Positions 1-11,437 of a DNA stretch of 64,000 nt are shown piece after piece (positions within the stretch are counted from its first letter, which is position 1; every line of letters begins with the position of its first letter). Origin of the DNA: Hepsetus odoe. Lineage: Eukaryota; Chordata; Actinopteri; Characiformes; Hepsetidae. Both the position numbers and the translations under genes were made by a program. The notes under the pieces are model-generated. The model was not told the DNA's origin. It saw nothing but the letters and a program-made list of their open reading frames with translations, and ran no database searches. The stretch spans positions 29,912,633 through 29,976,632 of the forward strand of contig CM029367.1 of NCBI GenBank assembly GCA_017165825.1. Reading direction: 5' to 3'.

Positions 1-137
1 CCCTGAAATACCTTTGAGCAGGTGCGTCCCGTCCGCGGCTTCCTGGGTGGACGGTGTGTGTGGGTTGAATGCGAGATGTATTCCGTTGGTTCTGTGTGCT
101 GTGCTGTTTCCGTGAAAGTTCCGCTTTCACTTTCCTC
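1..137 (+). repeat. tRNA-derived SINE, 3' part, cut by window start
   Basis: Carries the central and tail parts of the SINE family found about thirty times in this window: the 'cctttgagcaggt' core, 'ggtgtgtgtgggtt', then the tail ending in 'gctttcactttc'. The tRNA-like head lies outside the window. Non-coding. Confidence 0.75.
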
Positions 138-555
138 AGCGGATCCATTTATCTATGTTCATTTTTTCTGCGAACACTTAATGAAAAAAATGAAAATTAT
201 GGGAGAATTATTTTCTCAGCACCAGCAGCAAAAATGGATTCAGTGTTAAAAGGCTGCAAAAAAAAAAAAAAAACTGATATTTGGCCGTTTTTCAATAAAT
301 GAACATTGTCTTAAAACCAGAAATACAGAATGTGTCATTATAATTTTGTTAAATCTTAAAGACCATCGGCATAAAAAACACCCCCCAGAGTTCGGTAATA
401 ACTGCTTTCAGTGACTCTGAGAGGACGTCCTCAGTAAAGAATGACCTTTGAGTCAAGGACGCTGGATGACGTCAGACTCCTGACTCATTAGTAAACATGC
501 CTCGTTCTGCTTAGGATCTGCCACCGACCCCCAGCATGTAAACGCCTTCGCGCAG
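138..555. other. unique intronic DNA
   Basis: No coding or repeat signature apart from an A-run near 258-273. The right part holds the bZIP-type site cluster at 449-487. Confidence 0.5.
449..487. promoter_or_regulatory. cluster of three bZIP (AP-1/CRE) consensus sites
   Basis: Seen directly: TGAGTCA at 449-455, the full CRE palindrome TGACGTCA at 467-474, and TGACTCA at 481-487. TGAGTCA/TGACTCA is the AP-1 (Fos/Jun) consensus and TGACGTCA the CREB/ATF consensus. Three perfect sites in 39 bp is unlikely by chance, but activity is unknown. It lies just outside a minisatellite. Confidence 0.4.
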
Positions 556-3500
556 GGTTGTGGGAGTGTGTGTAGCAGTGAGTGTGTGTGTAGCAGTGAG
601 AGTGTGTAAAAGTGAGTGTGTTTAGCAGTGAGAGTGTGTAACATTGAGAGTGTGACAGTGTGTGTAACAGTGAGTGTGTGTAGCAGTGCGAGTGTGTGTG
701 TATCAGTGAGTGTTTGTAACAGTGAGTGTGTGTAGAAGTGAGTGTGTGTAGAAGTGAGTGTGTGTGTAGCAGTGTGAGTGTGTGTTGCAGTGCGTATGTG
801 TAGCAGTGCGTATGTGTAGCAGTGCGTGTGTGTATCAGTGAGTGTTTGTAACAGTGAGTGTGTGTAGCAGTGCGTATGTGTAGCAGTGCGTATGTGTAGC
901 AGTGCGAGTGTGTGTGTATCAGTGAGTGTTTGTAACAGTGAGTGTGTGTAGCAGTGAGTGTGTGTAGCAGTGCGAGTGTGTGTGTATCAGTGAGTGTGTG
1001 TAACAGTGAGTGTGTGTAGCAGTGCGAGTGTGTGTGTATCAGTGAGTGTTGTAACAGTGAGTATTGTTCTTAGAAGTGAGTGTGTGTGCCCAGTGTGAGT
1101 GTGTGTGTTGCAGTCATGTCGTAGCAGTCTTGTGTGTGTAGCAGTGCGAGTGTGTGAGCAGTGAGAAGTGTGGCAGTGAGTGTAGCAGTGAGTGTGCTTG
1201 AGTGAGTGTGGGTGTAGCAGTGCGAGTGTGTGTAGCAGTGCGAGTGTGTGTAGTAGTGAGCGCGTGTAGCGGTGTGAGTGTGTGTAGCAGTGTGAGTGTG
1301 TGTGGTAGTGAGTGTGTGTAACAGTGTAAGTGTGTAACAGTGTGATGTGTAGCGATGTGAGTGTGTGTAACAGTGTGAGTGTGTGTAGCAGTGTGAGTGT
1401 GTGTAGTAGTGTGAGTGTGTGTAGCAGTAGGTGTGTAGTAGTGTGAGTGTGTGTAGTAGTGTGAGTGTGTGTAACAGTGTGAGTTTGTGTAGTAGTGTGA
1501 GTGTGTGTAGCAGTACGAGTGTGTATAGTAGTGTGTGTAGCAGTACGAGTGTGTGTAACAGTGTGAGTGTGTGTAGTAGTGTGAGTGTGTGGCACAATGT
1601 GAGTGTGTGTAGTAGTGGTGTGTAACAGTGTGAGTGTAACAGTGTGAGTGTGTAGCTGTATGAGTGTGTGTAGTAGTGTGAGTGTGTGTAACAGTGTGAG
1701 TGTGTGTAGTAGTGTGAGTGTGGCCTTAGCAGTGAGTGTGTAGTAGTGTGAGTGTGTGTAGTAGTGTGAGTGTGTGTAGCAGTAGGTGTGTAGTAGTGTG
1801 AGTGTGTGTAGTAGTGTGAGTGTGTGTAACAGTGTGAGTTTGTGTAGTAGTGTGAGTGTGTGTAGCAGTACGAGTGTGTATAGTAGTGTGTGTAGCAGTA
1901 CGAGTGTGTGTAACAGTGTGAGTGTGTGTAGTAGTGTGAGTGTGTGTAACAATGTGAGTGTGTGTAGTAGTGTGAGTGTGTGTAACAGTGTGAGTGTAAC
2001 AGTGTGAGTGTGTAGCTGTATGAGTGTGTGTAGTAGTGTGAGTGTGTGTAACAGTGTGAGTGTGTGTAGTAGTGTGAGTGTGTGTAGCAGTGTGAGTGTA
2101 GTAGTGTGAGTGTGTGTGTGTAGTGTGTGTGTGTGTGTGAAGTATGTGGGTGTGTGTGAATGTGTGAGTGTGTGTAACAGTGTGAGTTTGTGTAGTAGTG
2201 TGAGGTGTGTGTGGCAGTGCAGTGTGTATAGTAGTGTGTGGCAGTGCAGAATTGTGATGTAACCAGTGTGGTGTGTGTAGTAGTGTGGTGTGTGTAACAA
2301 TGTTGTGAGAAGAAGCGTAGTAGTGTGGTGTGTGTAACAGTGTGGAGTGTAACAGTGTGAGTGTGTAGCTGTGTCAGTGTGTGTAGTAGTGTAGTGTGTG
2401 TAACAGTGAGTGTGTGTAGTAGTGTGGTGTGTGTAGTAGTGTGAGAGTGTGTGTAGCAGTGTGAGTGTGTGTATTGGAGTGTGAGTGTGTGCTGTGTGAG
2501 TGTGATAGTAGTGTGAGTGTGTGTAACAGTGTGAGTGTGTGTAGTAGTGTGAGTGTGTGTAGGTGTGTGAGTGTGTGTAGTAGTGTGAGTGTGTGTAGGT
2601 GTGTGAGTGTGTGTAGATGTTGGTGTAGGAGAGTGTTGTGGTGTGTGAGTGTGTAGCTGTGTGAGTGTGTGTAGCTGTGTGAGTGTGTGTAGCTGTGTGA
2701 GTGTGTGTAGTAGTGTGAGTGTGTGTAGGTTGTGAGTGTGTGTAGTAGTGTGAGTGTGTGTAACAGTGTGAGTGTAACAGTGTGAGTGTGTAGCTGTATG
2801 AGTGTGTGTAGTAGTGTGAGTGTGTGTAACAGTGTGAGTGTGTGTAGTAGTGTGAGTGTGTGTAGTAGTGTGAGTGTGTGTAGCAGTGTGAGTGTGTGTA
2901 GTAGTGTGAGTGTGTGTAGCTGTTTGAGTGTGTGTAGTAGTGTGAGTGTGTGTAACAGTGTGAGTGTGTGTAGTAGTGTGAGTGTGTGTAGGTGTGTGAG
3001 TGTGTGTAGTAGTGTGAGTGTGTGTAGGTGTGTGAGTGTGTGTAGCTGTGTGAGTGTGTGTAGGTGTGTGAGTGTGTGTAGCTGTGTGAGTGTGTGTAGC
3101 TGTGTGAGTGTGTGTAGCTGTGTGAGTGTGTGTAGTAGTGTGAGTGTGTGTAGGTGTGTGAGTGTGTGTAGTAGTGTGAGTGTGTGTAACAGTGTGAGTG
3201 TGTGTAGTAGTGTGAGTGTGTGTAGCTGTGTGAGTGTGTGTAGCAGTGTGAGTGTGTGTAGCTGTGTGAGTGTGTGTAGCTGTGTGAGTGTGTGTAGCTG
3301 TGTGAGTGTGTGTAGGTGTGTGAGTGTGTGTAGTAGTGTGAGTGTGTGTAGCTGTGTGAGTGTGTGTAGCTGTGTGAGTGTGTGTAACAGTGTGAGTGTA
3401 ACAGTGTGAGTGTATAGTAGTGTGAGTGTGTGTAACAGTGTGAGTGTGTGTAGCTGTGTGAGTGTGTGTAGCTGTGTGAGTGTGTGTAGCTGTGTGAGTG

Positions 3501-3657
3501 TGTGTAGGTGTGTGAGTGTGTGTAGTAGTGTGAGTGTGTGTAACAGTGTGAGTGTGTGTAGTAGTGTGAGTGTGTGTAGCTGTGTGAGTGTGTGTAGCAG
3601 TGTGAGTGTGTGTAGCTGTGTGAGTGTGTGTAGCTGTGTGAGTGTGTGTAGGTGTGT
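556..3657. repeat. 18-bp GT-rich minisatellite with variant repeats
   Basis: About 3.1 kb of an 18-bp unit of the form gtgtgtgta-NNN-gtgtga, where the variable triplet is gta, aca, gct, ggt or gca. The first 1 kb and about 2100-2660 are irregular; 2660-3657 keeps the 18-bp register closely. Because 18 is a multiple of three and the C-strand units lack stops, three minus-strand frames stay open for 468-943 codons; these read as monotonous His/Thr/Ser/Tyr or Leu/His/Thr repeats and are not genes. A higher-order period near 355-360 bp is described in the findings. Confidence 0.95.
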
Positions 3658-3797
3658 AAGGCCCTGCCTGAGCGTCTGGGCCGAGGCTGCAGTGATCTGC
3701 ACTGATCTCCTCTTGGAGCCATTCTGCTTCACTGAGCCCTGTGCACACACACACCCACACACTCCACAGGGCCCTCGCACAACGCTGCAGGGTCACA

Positions 3798-3805
<8 letters not shown>

Positions 3806-3860
<55 letters not shown>
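3806..3860. repeat. (CA)n microsatellite
   Basis: Uninterrupted CA dinucleotides, about 27 copies, preceded by a short CT-rich stretch. It lies about 150 bp after the 18-bp minisatellite, separated by unique DNA. Confidence 0.97.
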
Positions 3861-3863
<3 letters not shown>

Positions 3864-5152
3864 CCTATGAGAAGAGGCATAGTGCATTTCTCCGTATGCA
3901 CAGCGAAGTGTGTATATAATATATATTGTGCTGTTCATTCATGCAGGAGTGAAACGAAAGCGGACGGATATCCAGGTACGGGTCGTTCACCCTCATCAGT
4001 GGTTGGTCGTATTTTCTACACCGTTATTTACTGCGTGCGTTCTATGTGGGACATTTTTTTCTGCAATTTAAAAAAATATTAAAAATGCAATATAAAAGAT
4101 TTATCATTGCGCCATACGGTCACTCTTTTCCTCGTGTGTTAAATTCAGCAAATCAACAAAATTTAAAGCATAAAAATTTGCAGAAGTTAGGATGTGTACT
4201 CGATTTTAACCAAATATAAATATACTGACTGGGAAATATACGTACATACATACATACATATATATATTTTTTATTATTCTTTATTTCTTCCTTGCTCACT
4301 AACACTTTCCCTCACTACTGTGTGAGCGGATTTACAGATCAAGGAAAAGAACGTCTTTGATTGACTGACTTTTTTTATTCTTTATTTCTACCTCTTTCTC
4401 TCCCACTAACTCATTTTCTCTCTCAACCCGTCCCGCTCTCCTGTCTTGAGTCTCTTTGCCTCTCCTGACTTCCTCAGATCGCCGTCCAGCCACCGTGATC
4501 GGACGTCCCAGCAGGCGGCTGCGTCTCACTGCGGCTCTGGGTCGGTTCGGCCAGATACAGAGTGGTTGTTTTGGCCGTTTTTTTTTCTTGGTGTTTTTTT
4601 GGCCGTGTAAAGCCTGTGAGGCTGAGGCTGGGTGGAAGCTGCCAGAAAGCCCGGGATCAGCTCGGAGGAGCAATGGCAGCTGTAGCTCCGCCACTATTTC
4701 TGGCTCCGTCACATGACCCGTTACATAAGCCCATTTTTCTTGCTCTAAAAAACAGTAAACTGCGACACAGGAAATACAACACAACCCCCCTCCCCTTCCT
4801 CCTCCCGATGCCTACTCCATCGCTCACGCTCACGCTCGCTTTCTAACCCAACCTCAGATCTGCTCACACACCTCCTGACCTCGTCCACCCACTGCTCGTC
4901 CTGGACCAGTCCCGTTAAACACTGGCCCAAAAAGAAGCACGTAGACAGACAGACAGAAAGAGAGAGAAAGATCGAGAGCGATAGATAGAGCAATAGATAG
5001 ATTTGTTCGTTTTTATATATTAAAGCACCCATAGCATGAAGAAAAAAAAAAGAAAAAAACAAAAAAAAAAAAAAAAAAGAAAACACTCACTAGTCCACAC
5101 AGCCCACATATCAAAACTACGTTGCAACTACAAGTCGTTTTGAACTCCCTGC
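3861..5152. other. unique intronic DNA with simple-sequence patches
   Basis: Mostly AT-rich. An (ATAC)n/(AT)n patch lies at about 4240-4270, a mildly GC-rich stretch at 4480-4700, AGAC/GA-rich sequence at 4945-5000 and an A-rich tract at 5040-5082. No exon with splice signals in a coherent frame was recognised. Confidence 0.5.
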
Positions 5153-5350
5153 TTTTGTGACATCACAAAAACCAGCGCATTCACATACAAGGTCCTACCG
5201 GACCTGCAGCGGTTTAGCCCACGTCAGGAGTCGTCTTCATCCGGGACGGTTTTTTTTTTGTTTTTTTAATTTATTTTTTTTATTAAACCAGGTGCAATAC
5301 AAGGCAGCCAATCAGGAGTCGTCCTTCGGTCATAAAGGAGCAGTAAAATG
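5153..5350 (-). repeat. dispersed repeat, unknown class (copy A)
   Basis: Shares 'tttgtgacatcacaaaaac', a CCAATCAG block and a 'cataaaggagcagtaa' end with sequence at 51510-51690 read in the opposite orientation (there 'gttactgtgcctttaag', CTGATTGG, 'tttgtgacatcacaaaaac'). The shared order suggests two old copies of one dispersed family. No coding capacity. Confidence 0.35.
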
Positions 5351-5688
5351 TACTTTTACGTCTTAAAAACAAATCACTAAAACAACCGGTTTACCAGTTA
5401 TGGATAAGCAGAGGTTGAGAAAAGATCATTTACAATTAAGAGTCCTCTTAGTGCATAAAACAACAAACATCACTAAGTAAATATATTATACTATATTAAA
5501 TGATAAACATTTTATTGTCATATCACCTGCAAAAAGTTAAATGTTAAGTTTTGATTCTAACTAGAAAGTGTAAAGTGTATAATCAGGTGCAATATTCACA
5601 GGTGGAGCATGTTAAAATGTCATAAATGTAAAAAATATTGTATTATATATTTATTTATTTATTTACCCCCCCCCATTCTCTCTGTGTG

Positions 5689-5725
<37 letters not shown>

Positions 5726-6882
5726 ATATGATATGCAGATAATAAAAAGGGAAGTTACTGAGAATGCAGTTCCAGATAAGGTGCAGGTGAGAAAGTGTGT
5801 GTGATTTATATACAGGTGGACAGAAAGAGCCTTTATTGTACCTGTTAACAAACAGGTAATTAAATAACTAATGCAAAACAGGTTGAGGCCACAAGTTAAA
5901 GAGTGAGGAGTGAGGAGTGAGTAAGGTTCATGAGCGTTTAAACCTCCTTTAAAAGACGAGTGTGAATCAGCACGGGACGGTCTTCAAACACTGCGGCGCG
6001 TCTTGGTCGACGTTCCATACGAAACAGAAACCCCCGCCCACGCACAGCTTCATTTTTCTTGTTGTTTTTAAGCACTAAAAACATTGTCCTCACTTTGAAG
6101 AATTTAACAAATGTCATTTCACCACCTGTGTCCATTCCAAAAGTCATTTCCGACCGCTCGCAAAAACCGCTTCGGGTTTCTCTCTTTTTAATCTCTTTCC
6201 TGCACGCTTGCTCTCAGGCCCTTTGATAGTGTGGATATTTTCATGCCTCTCATTACTGCCTTGTGTCTTAAGCTGGGACCATGAACTGTGGCCAGCTCCA
6301 TTCGAGCAGCAGCAATCCGTCCATGACGGTAGCTGAAATTTCATCTGCAATTCCTGATTTCACAGCCAGCACCGATATGTCTTCAGCTGCAGTAGCTGAG
6401 GACATCTCCAGGTCAGCGGTGAGCAGTGGTACTCCGTGTGTGCCATCGTGCGGGCTGGAAGAGGGCATCCCGAGCGGGCCGGCGCGTCTACTTTTAGCCG
6501 GCTCCTCACTGGATAAAGACACGGCAGGTTCGGGCTGTCAGCGCTGACATTAAACTGATACTGAGCGGGGAACGTCCCCGTGGGAAAACACCCAGTACAC
6601 TGCCCAGTGCACCCCTCCCCCCTCCCCCTAATGCCCAACATGTATCTAGTTCCACCTCAGTCCATTTCAAGTTCTCACCATTTTTATCACGACACTGAGA
6701 GTGCAGATCTATTAAGGAGTGTAATGATTAGTGGAATCGCACACTTTTACATCTGACGCTGAGGTCGCCCTTCATTTTTGCATTTAACAATTTAATGCTG
6801 ACTAATCAGGTCGGCTGTGGCTACAGATACGAACATCTCTACAAATCAGCAGATACTAAACTAACGGTAAACAGACTCTAAA
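5351..6882. other. unique intronic DNA with one (GT)n tract
   Basis: AT-rich to about 5930, with (GT)n at 5691-5723 after a short C-run, then more balanced sequence to 6700. Short open frames here lack splice logic or recognisable protein similarity. Confidence 0.5.
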
Positions 6883-7105
6883 GGCAGCAGCGCAGGCCTA
6901 GTGATTTGGGACGAGGCCCCAGCATCAGAAGGTCATGGATTCTAATCCCAACAATAGATTGCCCTTAACTCTTGAGCAGGGTACCGTCTCATTCACTGCT
7001 CCCCGGGTGCTGGATATGGCTGCCCCTTGCTGGACGTTGTGTGTGGGTTAAATACGGAGAAGCATTTTGCTGTGTTTCACTCACAAATAGTCACTTTCAC
7101 TTCAC
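6883..7105 (+). repeat. tRNA-derived SINE, near complete
   Basis: Head with degraded A and B boxes ('ggcctagtgattt', 'ggattctaatccc'), core 'cttgagcagggtaccgtc' and 'tgctccccgggtgctgg', and tail 'tcactttcacttcac'. All three modules are in order. Confidence 0.8.
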
Positions 7106-7194
7106 GTCATGGCGGGATGGACAGAAGGATGGATGAGAATTTGAAAAGACGTTTAGCTAGGACATCATCGGCCCTGTGCATGAAACGTTACTCT

Positions 7195-7990
7195 GCGTTG
7201 AGCTGCTGGTGAGCAATGAGGGATGAAAGTGGAAAGACACACAATTTTTCAAAGGTTTTATGGAGATGATGAAAGTGACTCTTGATGGACCAGATGGACG
7301 TGCCTGTAGCTGGATCAGTAACGGGCACAGAACGTCCACTCAGGCACCAGCAAGGTGGAGGTGGGGTACCGGTATGGGTCGGTTTTTTTAAAGATCAGCC
7401 AGTTGGATCAGCCATCTTCAGGTTGAATATGGACTCAAAATCAACTCCCAAACCTACTGTCAGTTTTTAGAGACACCTTCTTCAAGCAGTGGTTCAGGAA
7501 AAAGGCTGATCTTTCAGGAGGACCATGATTTTTCTGCAGAACGGTGCTCCATCACATGCATGGAGGTTTGACAGTAAAGACCTTAAAGAAGTAAGAAGAA
7601 GAATAACCAGGCCTCTTCCTCACCTGACCTAAACCCTGAGAACTTGTGGACCTTCTTAAACGGGAGATTTACGGGGAAGGAAAACGGTCCAGCTCTCTGA
7701 ACGGAGTCTGGGAGGCTGTGGTAGCTGCTGCACAAAAAGTTGATCGTCAGCAGATCAAGAACCTGAACGACTCCATGAACGGAAGGATTATGAGCGTTAT
7801 TGAAAAGAAGGGCGGCTGTACTGGTCACTCGTTCGATTTTTTCTGAAATATCAGAAATGCTTATTTTTACATTATGAGCTGTTTGTTCTTCTCACTTTAG
7901 CAGATGAACATAAACGAGTGAGATGGGAAAATGTTCGTTTTTCATTTACTTGTGTAGATGCCTAATAATTTTGCACGTGTGTGCATTCCC
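7195..7990 (+). mobile_element. decayed Tc1/mariner-like transposon
   Basis: Contains the C-terminal half of a Tc1/mariner-type DDE transposase. A segment at 7623-7649 reads PDLNP-ENLW with the usual isoleucine missing, followed in another frame by LLKREIYGEG and a C-terminus ending near 7845. At 7540-7542 the codon expected to give the second catalytic Asp (QDGAPSH block) reads Asn. Stops and frame changes upstream make it non-functional. The 'gcctaataattttgcac' stretch near 7959-7975 resembles a Tc1-like terminal repeat. Element ends are approximate. Confidence 0.65.
7540..7846 (+). pseudogene. Tc1-like transposase remnant (C-terminal)
   Basis: Remnant of the catalytic C-terminal half: QNGAPSHAW block, then PDLNPENLW, then an intact stretch of about 66 residues to the stop near 7844. 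Family members cut and paste DNA at TA sites; this copy has a lost catalytic Asp, an indel in the third catalytic motif and no intact N-terminal DNA-binding region. Confidence 0.65.
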
Positions 7991-8074
7991 GAGAATGTTC
8001 ACACTCACATCTCCTTTGTAAAATATTCAGGTTTCAGGGTTTTAACATTCTATCCATTCCAGATTAAAATGAAT

Positions 8075-8273
8075 ACCGTGAGACACAATGTTCTGCTTTT
8101 TATCCACACACACACACACACCGTGCAGCAGGGAGCAGCTATTGAAAGCACCCAGGGAGCAGTGATGGGGACGGTACCTTGCTCAAAAGTACCTCAGGGC
8201 AACCTACTGGTCTGGGATTTGAACCCACAACCTTCCAATCCTGAGACCTAATCCCTAAACGCTGGGCCACCCA
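8075..8273 (-). repeat. tRNA-derived SINE
   Basis: Reverse-oriented copy: 'gtgcagcagggagcagc', 'ggtaccttgctcaa', B-box complement 'ggatttgaaccc', and the head complement ending at 'gggccaccca'. The tail is partly lost. Confidence 0.8.
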
Positions 8274-9383
8274 GTAATAGTTGGGCACACAGTGTAGTAT
8301 TTTCTGGGTTAAGGATATTGCTGTAGTGCAGAACTGCATCACCTTACTGGTTTGACTGGATTTGCAAGCACAATGAATAAATTTGGCTTCCTGGCAGTCA
8401 TCTGACGTCCTTCTCCTCAGGGGAGAAGACGACGAACAATAAAATAAAAAAAATTTAAAAAAACAGAAAAAAGAGAAATATACAGCTTAAAGCATCCACA
8501 CTTCCTCATTCCTTCAAGCTACATCAACTGGAATACCGCTCTGAATGTGTGGCCCTGCTCTAAGAAGACCGTAATGACGTTATGACGTGTGGTGACGGAA
8601 ATTTTATTCATCCAGCTCAGAGAGACGTGGGCAGTGATTCGGCTTCAGCTTTGCGATGAGATGCAGTTCGCTGGTTGCACAAGCTGAACTTCAAACAATT
8701 GCTCAAGGTGAGAATCAGAATGCTCTTTGTTAAACTTTGTTATTATACCACAATATTGCAACTTCACAAATCACTAGAACTGATACGCACCCCCCCCCCC
8801 CCACAGTCTAAAAAAGGTCTATAAAGGTCCCGTCTTACTCACTGGGGCACCATCAGTACCGAGTGCTTTACACTGTGGGGAACGTGAGCGGCTCCCTTTA
8901 AACAGTGGCTGTTAAGATGGGCCGGGGGTCCAGTTTCTGGAAATGGGCTCTCGCGTTCCTGACCCAGTTCTAGATGGGGGAGTGTTGGAGGGGCTGAGCG
9001 CAAGGCGTTGGCGTCCAGCAACAGAGCTCCATGTCAACATGACAACAACAGCAGCAGCATCTGGGGAAATGGATGCCAGGCGAGGCTCGTTCCCCAACAG
9101 CACGGGTCAAATCCATTCAACACGTTTCCAGCTGAGTCATCGCAGCTCATTCTAATCACTGTTGTTGTTGGACGGAGTTGCGGCAGCTCCCCAATAACGA
9201 CTTTCACATGAGTCGCAAAGAAGCCTAGCCTGATACCAACATGCGCTGCCAAACCCCTAAAAGCAATAATTCTCCCGGTTTTCCAAATTCCAAATCCCGC
9301 GTCACGCTTTCTCGTTTTTTCTGGCATGTGCACTGGAACCCGTACACAATCATTTCCATAAAAAAGTGAAAAGATGATCTGAT

Positions 9384-9419
<36 letters not shown>

Positions 9420-9793
9420 CTGAGTTATAAATGAAGTAATACAAAAGGATCTTTTGATTCATTTGAGGCGGGGTCACGGTTACAGGTTAAGCTCGGCATG
9501 CTGGGCGAACAGTGACGTTAAGGCCCCGTCCTGAAGGGACGACCAGCCTGGACGACTTGAACGGCCTCTTCAAAAAACTGTATCGACACTGGTGGAGAGA
9601 TTTTCCCCCAATGAAAAACGCATTACAAATAAAATCCAGAAAGGACGTGCAGGATCACCGGTAGGTTTGAACTGTTACTTTAATTTAATTAAATTTTTTA
9701 TGTAGATCAGACCCCGCGGACCACTAACGACCACTGTAAAGAAATCTGAGCTGGGAAGTTTCTGTAAAAGGAAGCTCTCAACAAAGTGAAAAA
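8274..9793. other. unique intronic DNA; candidate conserved block
   Basis: Holds a C-run at about 8789-8802 and (CA)n at 9385-9417. Between them, 8930-9365 is complex, balanced sequence with no repeat signature and is a candidate conserved non-coding element. That is inference from texture only. Confidence 0.35.
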
Positions 9794-10075
9794 GAAAAGT
9801 GAAAGTGAAAGTGAAAGTGACAACCCTCGTCATTGCGAGGTCACAGCACAGCACACAGTGAACCGAAACGAAATTGGACCTCTGCATTTAACCCATGCAC
9901 TCAAACACCGTGCAGCAAGGGGCAGCTATTGAAAGCACCCGGGGAGCAGTGACGGGGACGGTACCAAAGATGGTTGCTCAAACGGACCTCAGGGCAACCT
10001 ACTGGTAAGAGGTTTGAACCCACAATCTTCCAATAATGTGGCCGACTCCCTAACCACTAGGCCACCACTGCCCCC
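9794..10075 (-). repeat. tRNA-derived SINE, complete, reverse orientation
   Basis: Shows the whole family in reverse: (gtgaaa)n tail, 'gtcattgcgaggtcacagc', 'gtgcagcaaggggcagc', core (here with a small insertion after 'ggtacc'), B-box complement 'ggtttgaaccc', and the head ending 'ccactaggccaccactgcc'. Confidence 0.88.
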
Positions 10076-11012
10076 AATAAGTGAATTATATAGAGATAAA
10101 AAAAGAAATTGGATTTCCCTCCGAAAGCAGCCTTTAACTTTAGAAATGCAATTATGCCTGAATTTGATGCTATTTTTTTTTTCTTTTACATTTCCGGCAT
10201 ATTTATAGATTTTTTTTTAAAATGCTTCATTAAAAAAATACTTTTTATTATTTTAAGGAATCACATTTGAGATGATATAACCAATAGCATACAGGAAAAA
10301 CATTCATTACAATGTATAATTACATTAATTTGGCTCGTGAAGAGCCGGTCGTGCGCCAGGCACCCTCCCCGGCCGTTTAGCGGCATAATCTGACGTTCCA
10401 TGGACACATGGACGTGATCTTGGCTGATTGTTCATCTCGAGCTGTGGAAAAGTCCACGGCCCGGCTGCAGACAGGTCCTACAGATAAAACTGTAGTGAAA
10501 GCTGGCTGTGGTGAGCCAGATATTCCAGCCTGATAGGCCAGAATGGGTTGCTGTGGTTACTCAGATGAGTTGATACGGCCTCTGGACAGTCTATCAACAA
10601 GCCCAGACAAAAAAAACCCCTATCGACAGTATAAACACCGGTGCCCGCCTACGTCCCAAAAACATATTGATGGTGAAAACACAAGATGCCCACGATCTGA
10701 TACTCGCTGCCTCATTTGCTTGCACACAAAAGGTGTATCCTCTGAGCACTCCTGCATTTTGCATTGATGTCAAAGAACAAAGGTATCACCCAGGAGGCGG
10801 AAGAGATGGGAGATATTTAAAGCGCCAGTGCCGAGGGCGGACGTGCAGGGGTCAGCTGAGGGTAGACGAGGGTGACAGAGACGACCTGTCATGGCGTGTG
10901 TTGCATTTCGCATTGTATGCCAGAAAGACCTGCCGATAAGCTGAAGTGAGAGCGCTTCTGAAGCACATGGAAGCGTGGAATAAGCCCTGCTAACACTAGA
11001 ACCTGAAGGCAT
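10076..11012. other. unique intronic DNA; candidate conserved block
   Basis: AT-rich to about 10330. Then 10330-10600 and 10600-10980 are complex balanced sequence without repeat marks. No ORF here shows a recognisable domain. Confidence 0.35.
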
Positions 11013-11437
11013 GAAAGTGAAAGTGACTGTGTCATTGTGAATATACTACACAACACTCTGAACCACAACGAAAGGCAGTGGTGGTCTAATGATAATGATC
11101 CAGGATTAGAAGGTCATGGGTTCAACTCCCAGACCAATAGGTTGCCCCAGGGTACCCTTGAGCAAGGTGCTGTCCCATCACTGCTCCCCGGGTGCCGGAT
11201 CTGGCTGTCCACTGCTGCACGGTGTGTGTGGGTTTAATGCTGTACATGACAAACAGTAATTTCTTCTGCAATTAACCCATACACACACCGTGGTGCAGCC
11301 TAATCCAGCACCTTGGGAGCAGCGTTGGGAGCGGCATCTTGCTCAAGGGTATCTCGGGGTTCCCTACTGACCTGGAACTCAAATCCACAACCTTTTGATT
11401 ATGGGGTCTAGTCCCCTACACCAGGCCACCACTGCCC
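11013..11437 (-). repeat. tRNA-derived SINE, split by a second SINE
   Basis: The tail end (11013-11073, 'gaaagtgaaagtgactg' to 'ccacaacgaaa') and the rest (from about 11260, 'ttcttctgcaattaaccc' to 'ccaggccaccactgccc') form one minus-strand SINE when the insert is removed. Confidence 0.75.
11074..11259 (+). repeat. tRNA-derived SINE nested in an opposite SINE
   Basis: Begins 'ggcagtggtggtctaatg', has B-box 'gggttcaactccc', core 'cttgagcaaggtgctgtcc' and ends near 'tgacaaacagtaa' without the full tail. It sits inside the minus-strand SINE 11013-11437. Confidence 0.75.

Noticed and set aside
556..3657. CRISPR-like array
   Set aside because: Units are 18 bp, back to back, without spacers, in a vertebrate genome.
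987..3901. Minus-strand open frames of 911, 943 and 468 codons
   Set aside because: All three overlapping frames stay open because the 18-bp unit is a multiple of three and lacks stops on that strand. The translations are monotonous repeats.
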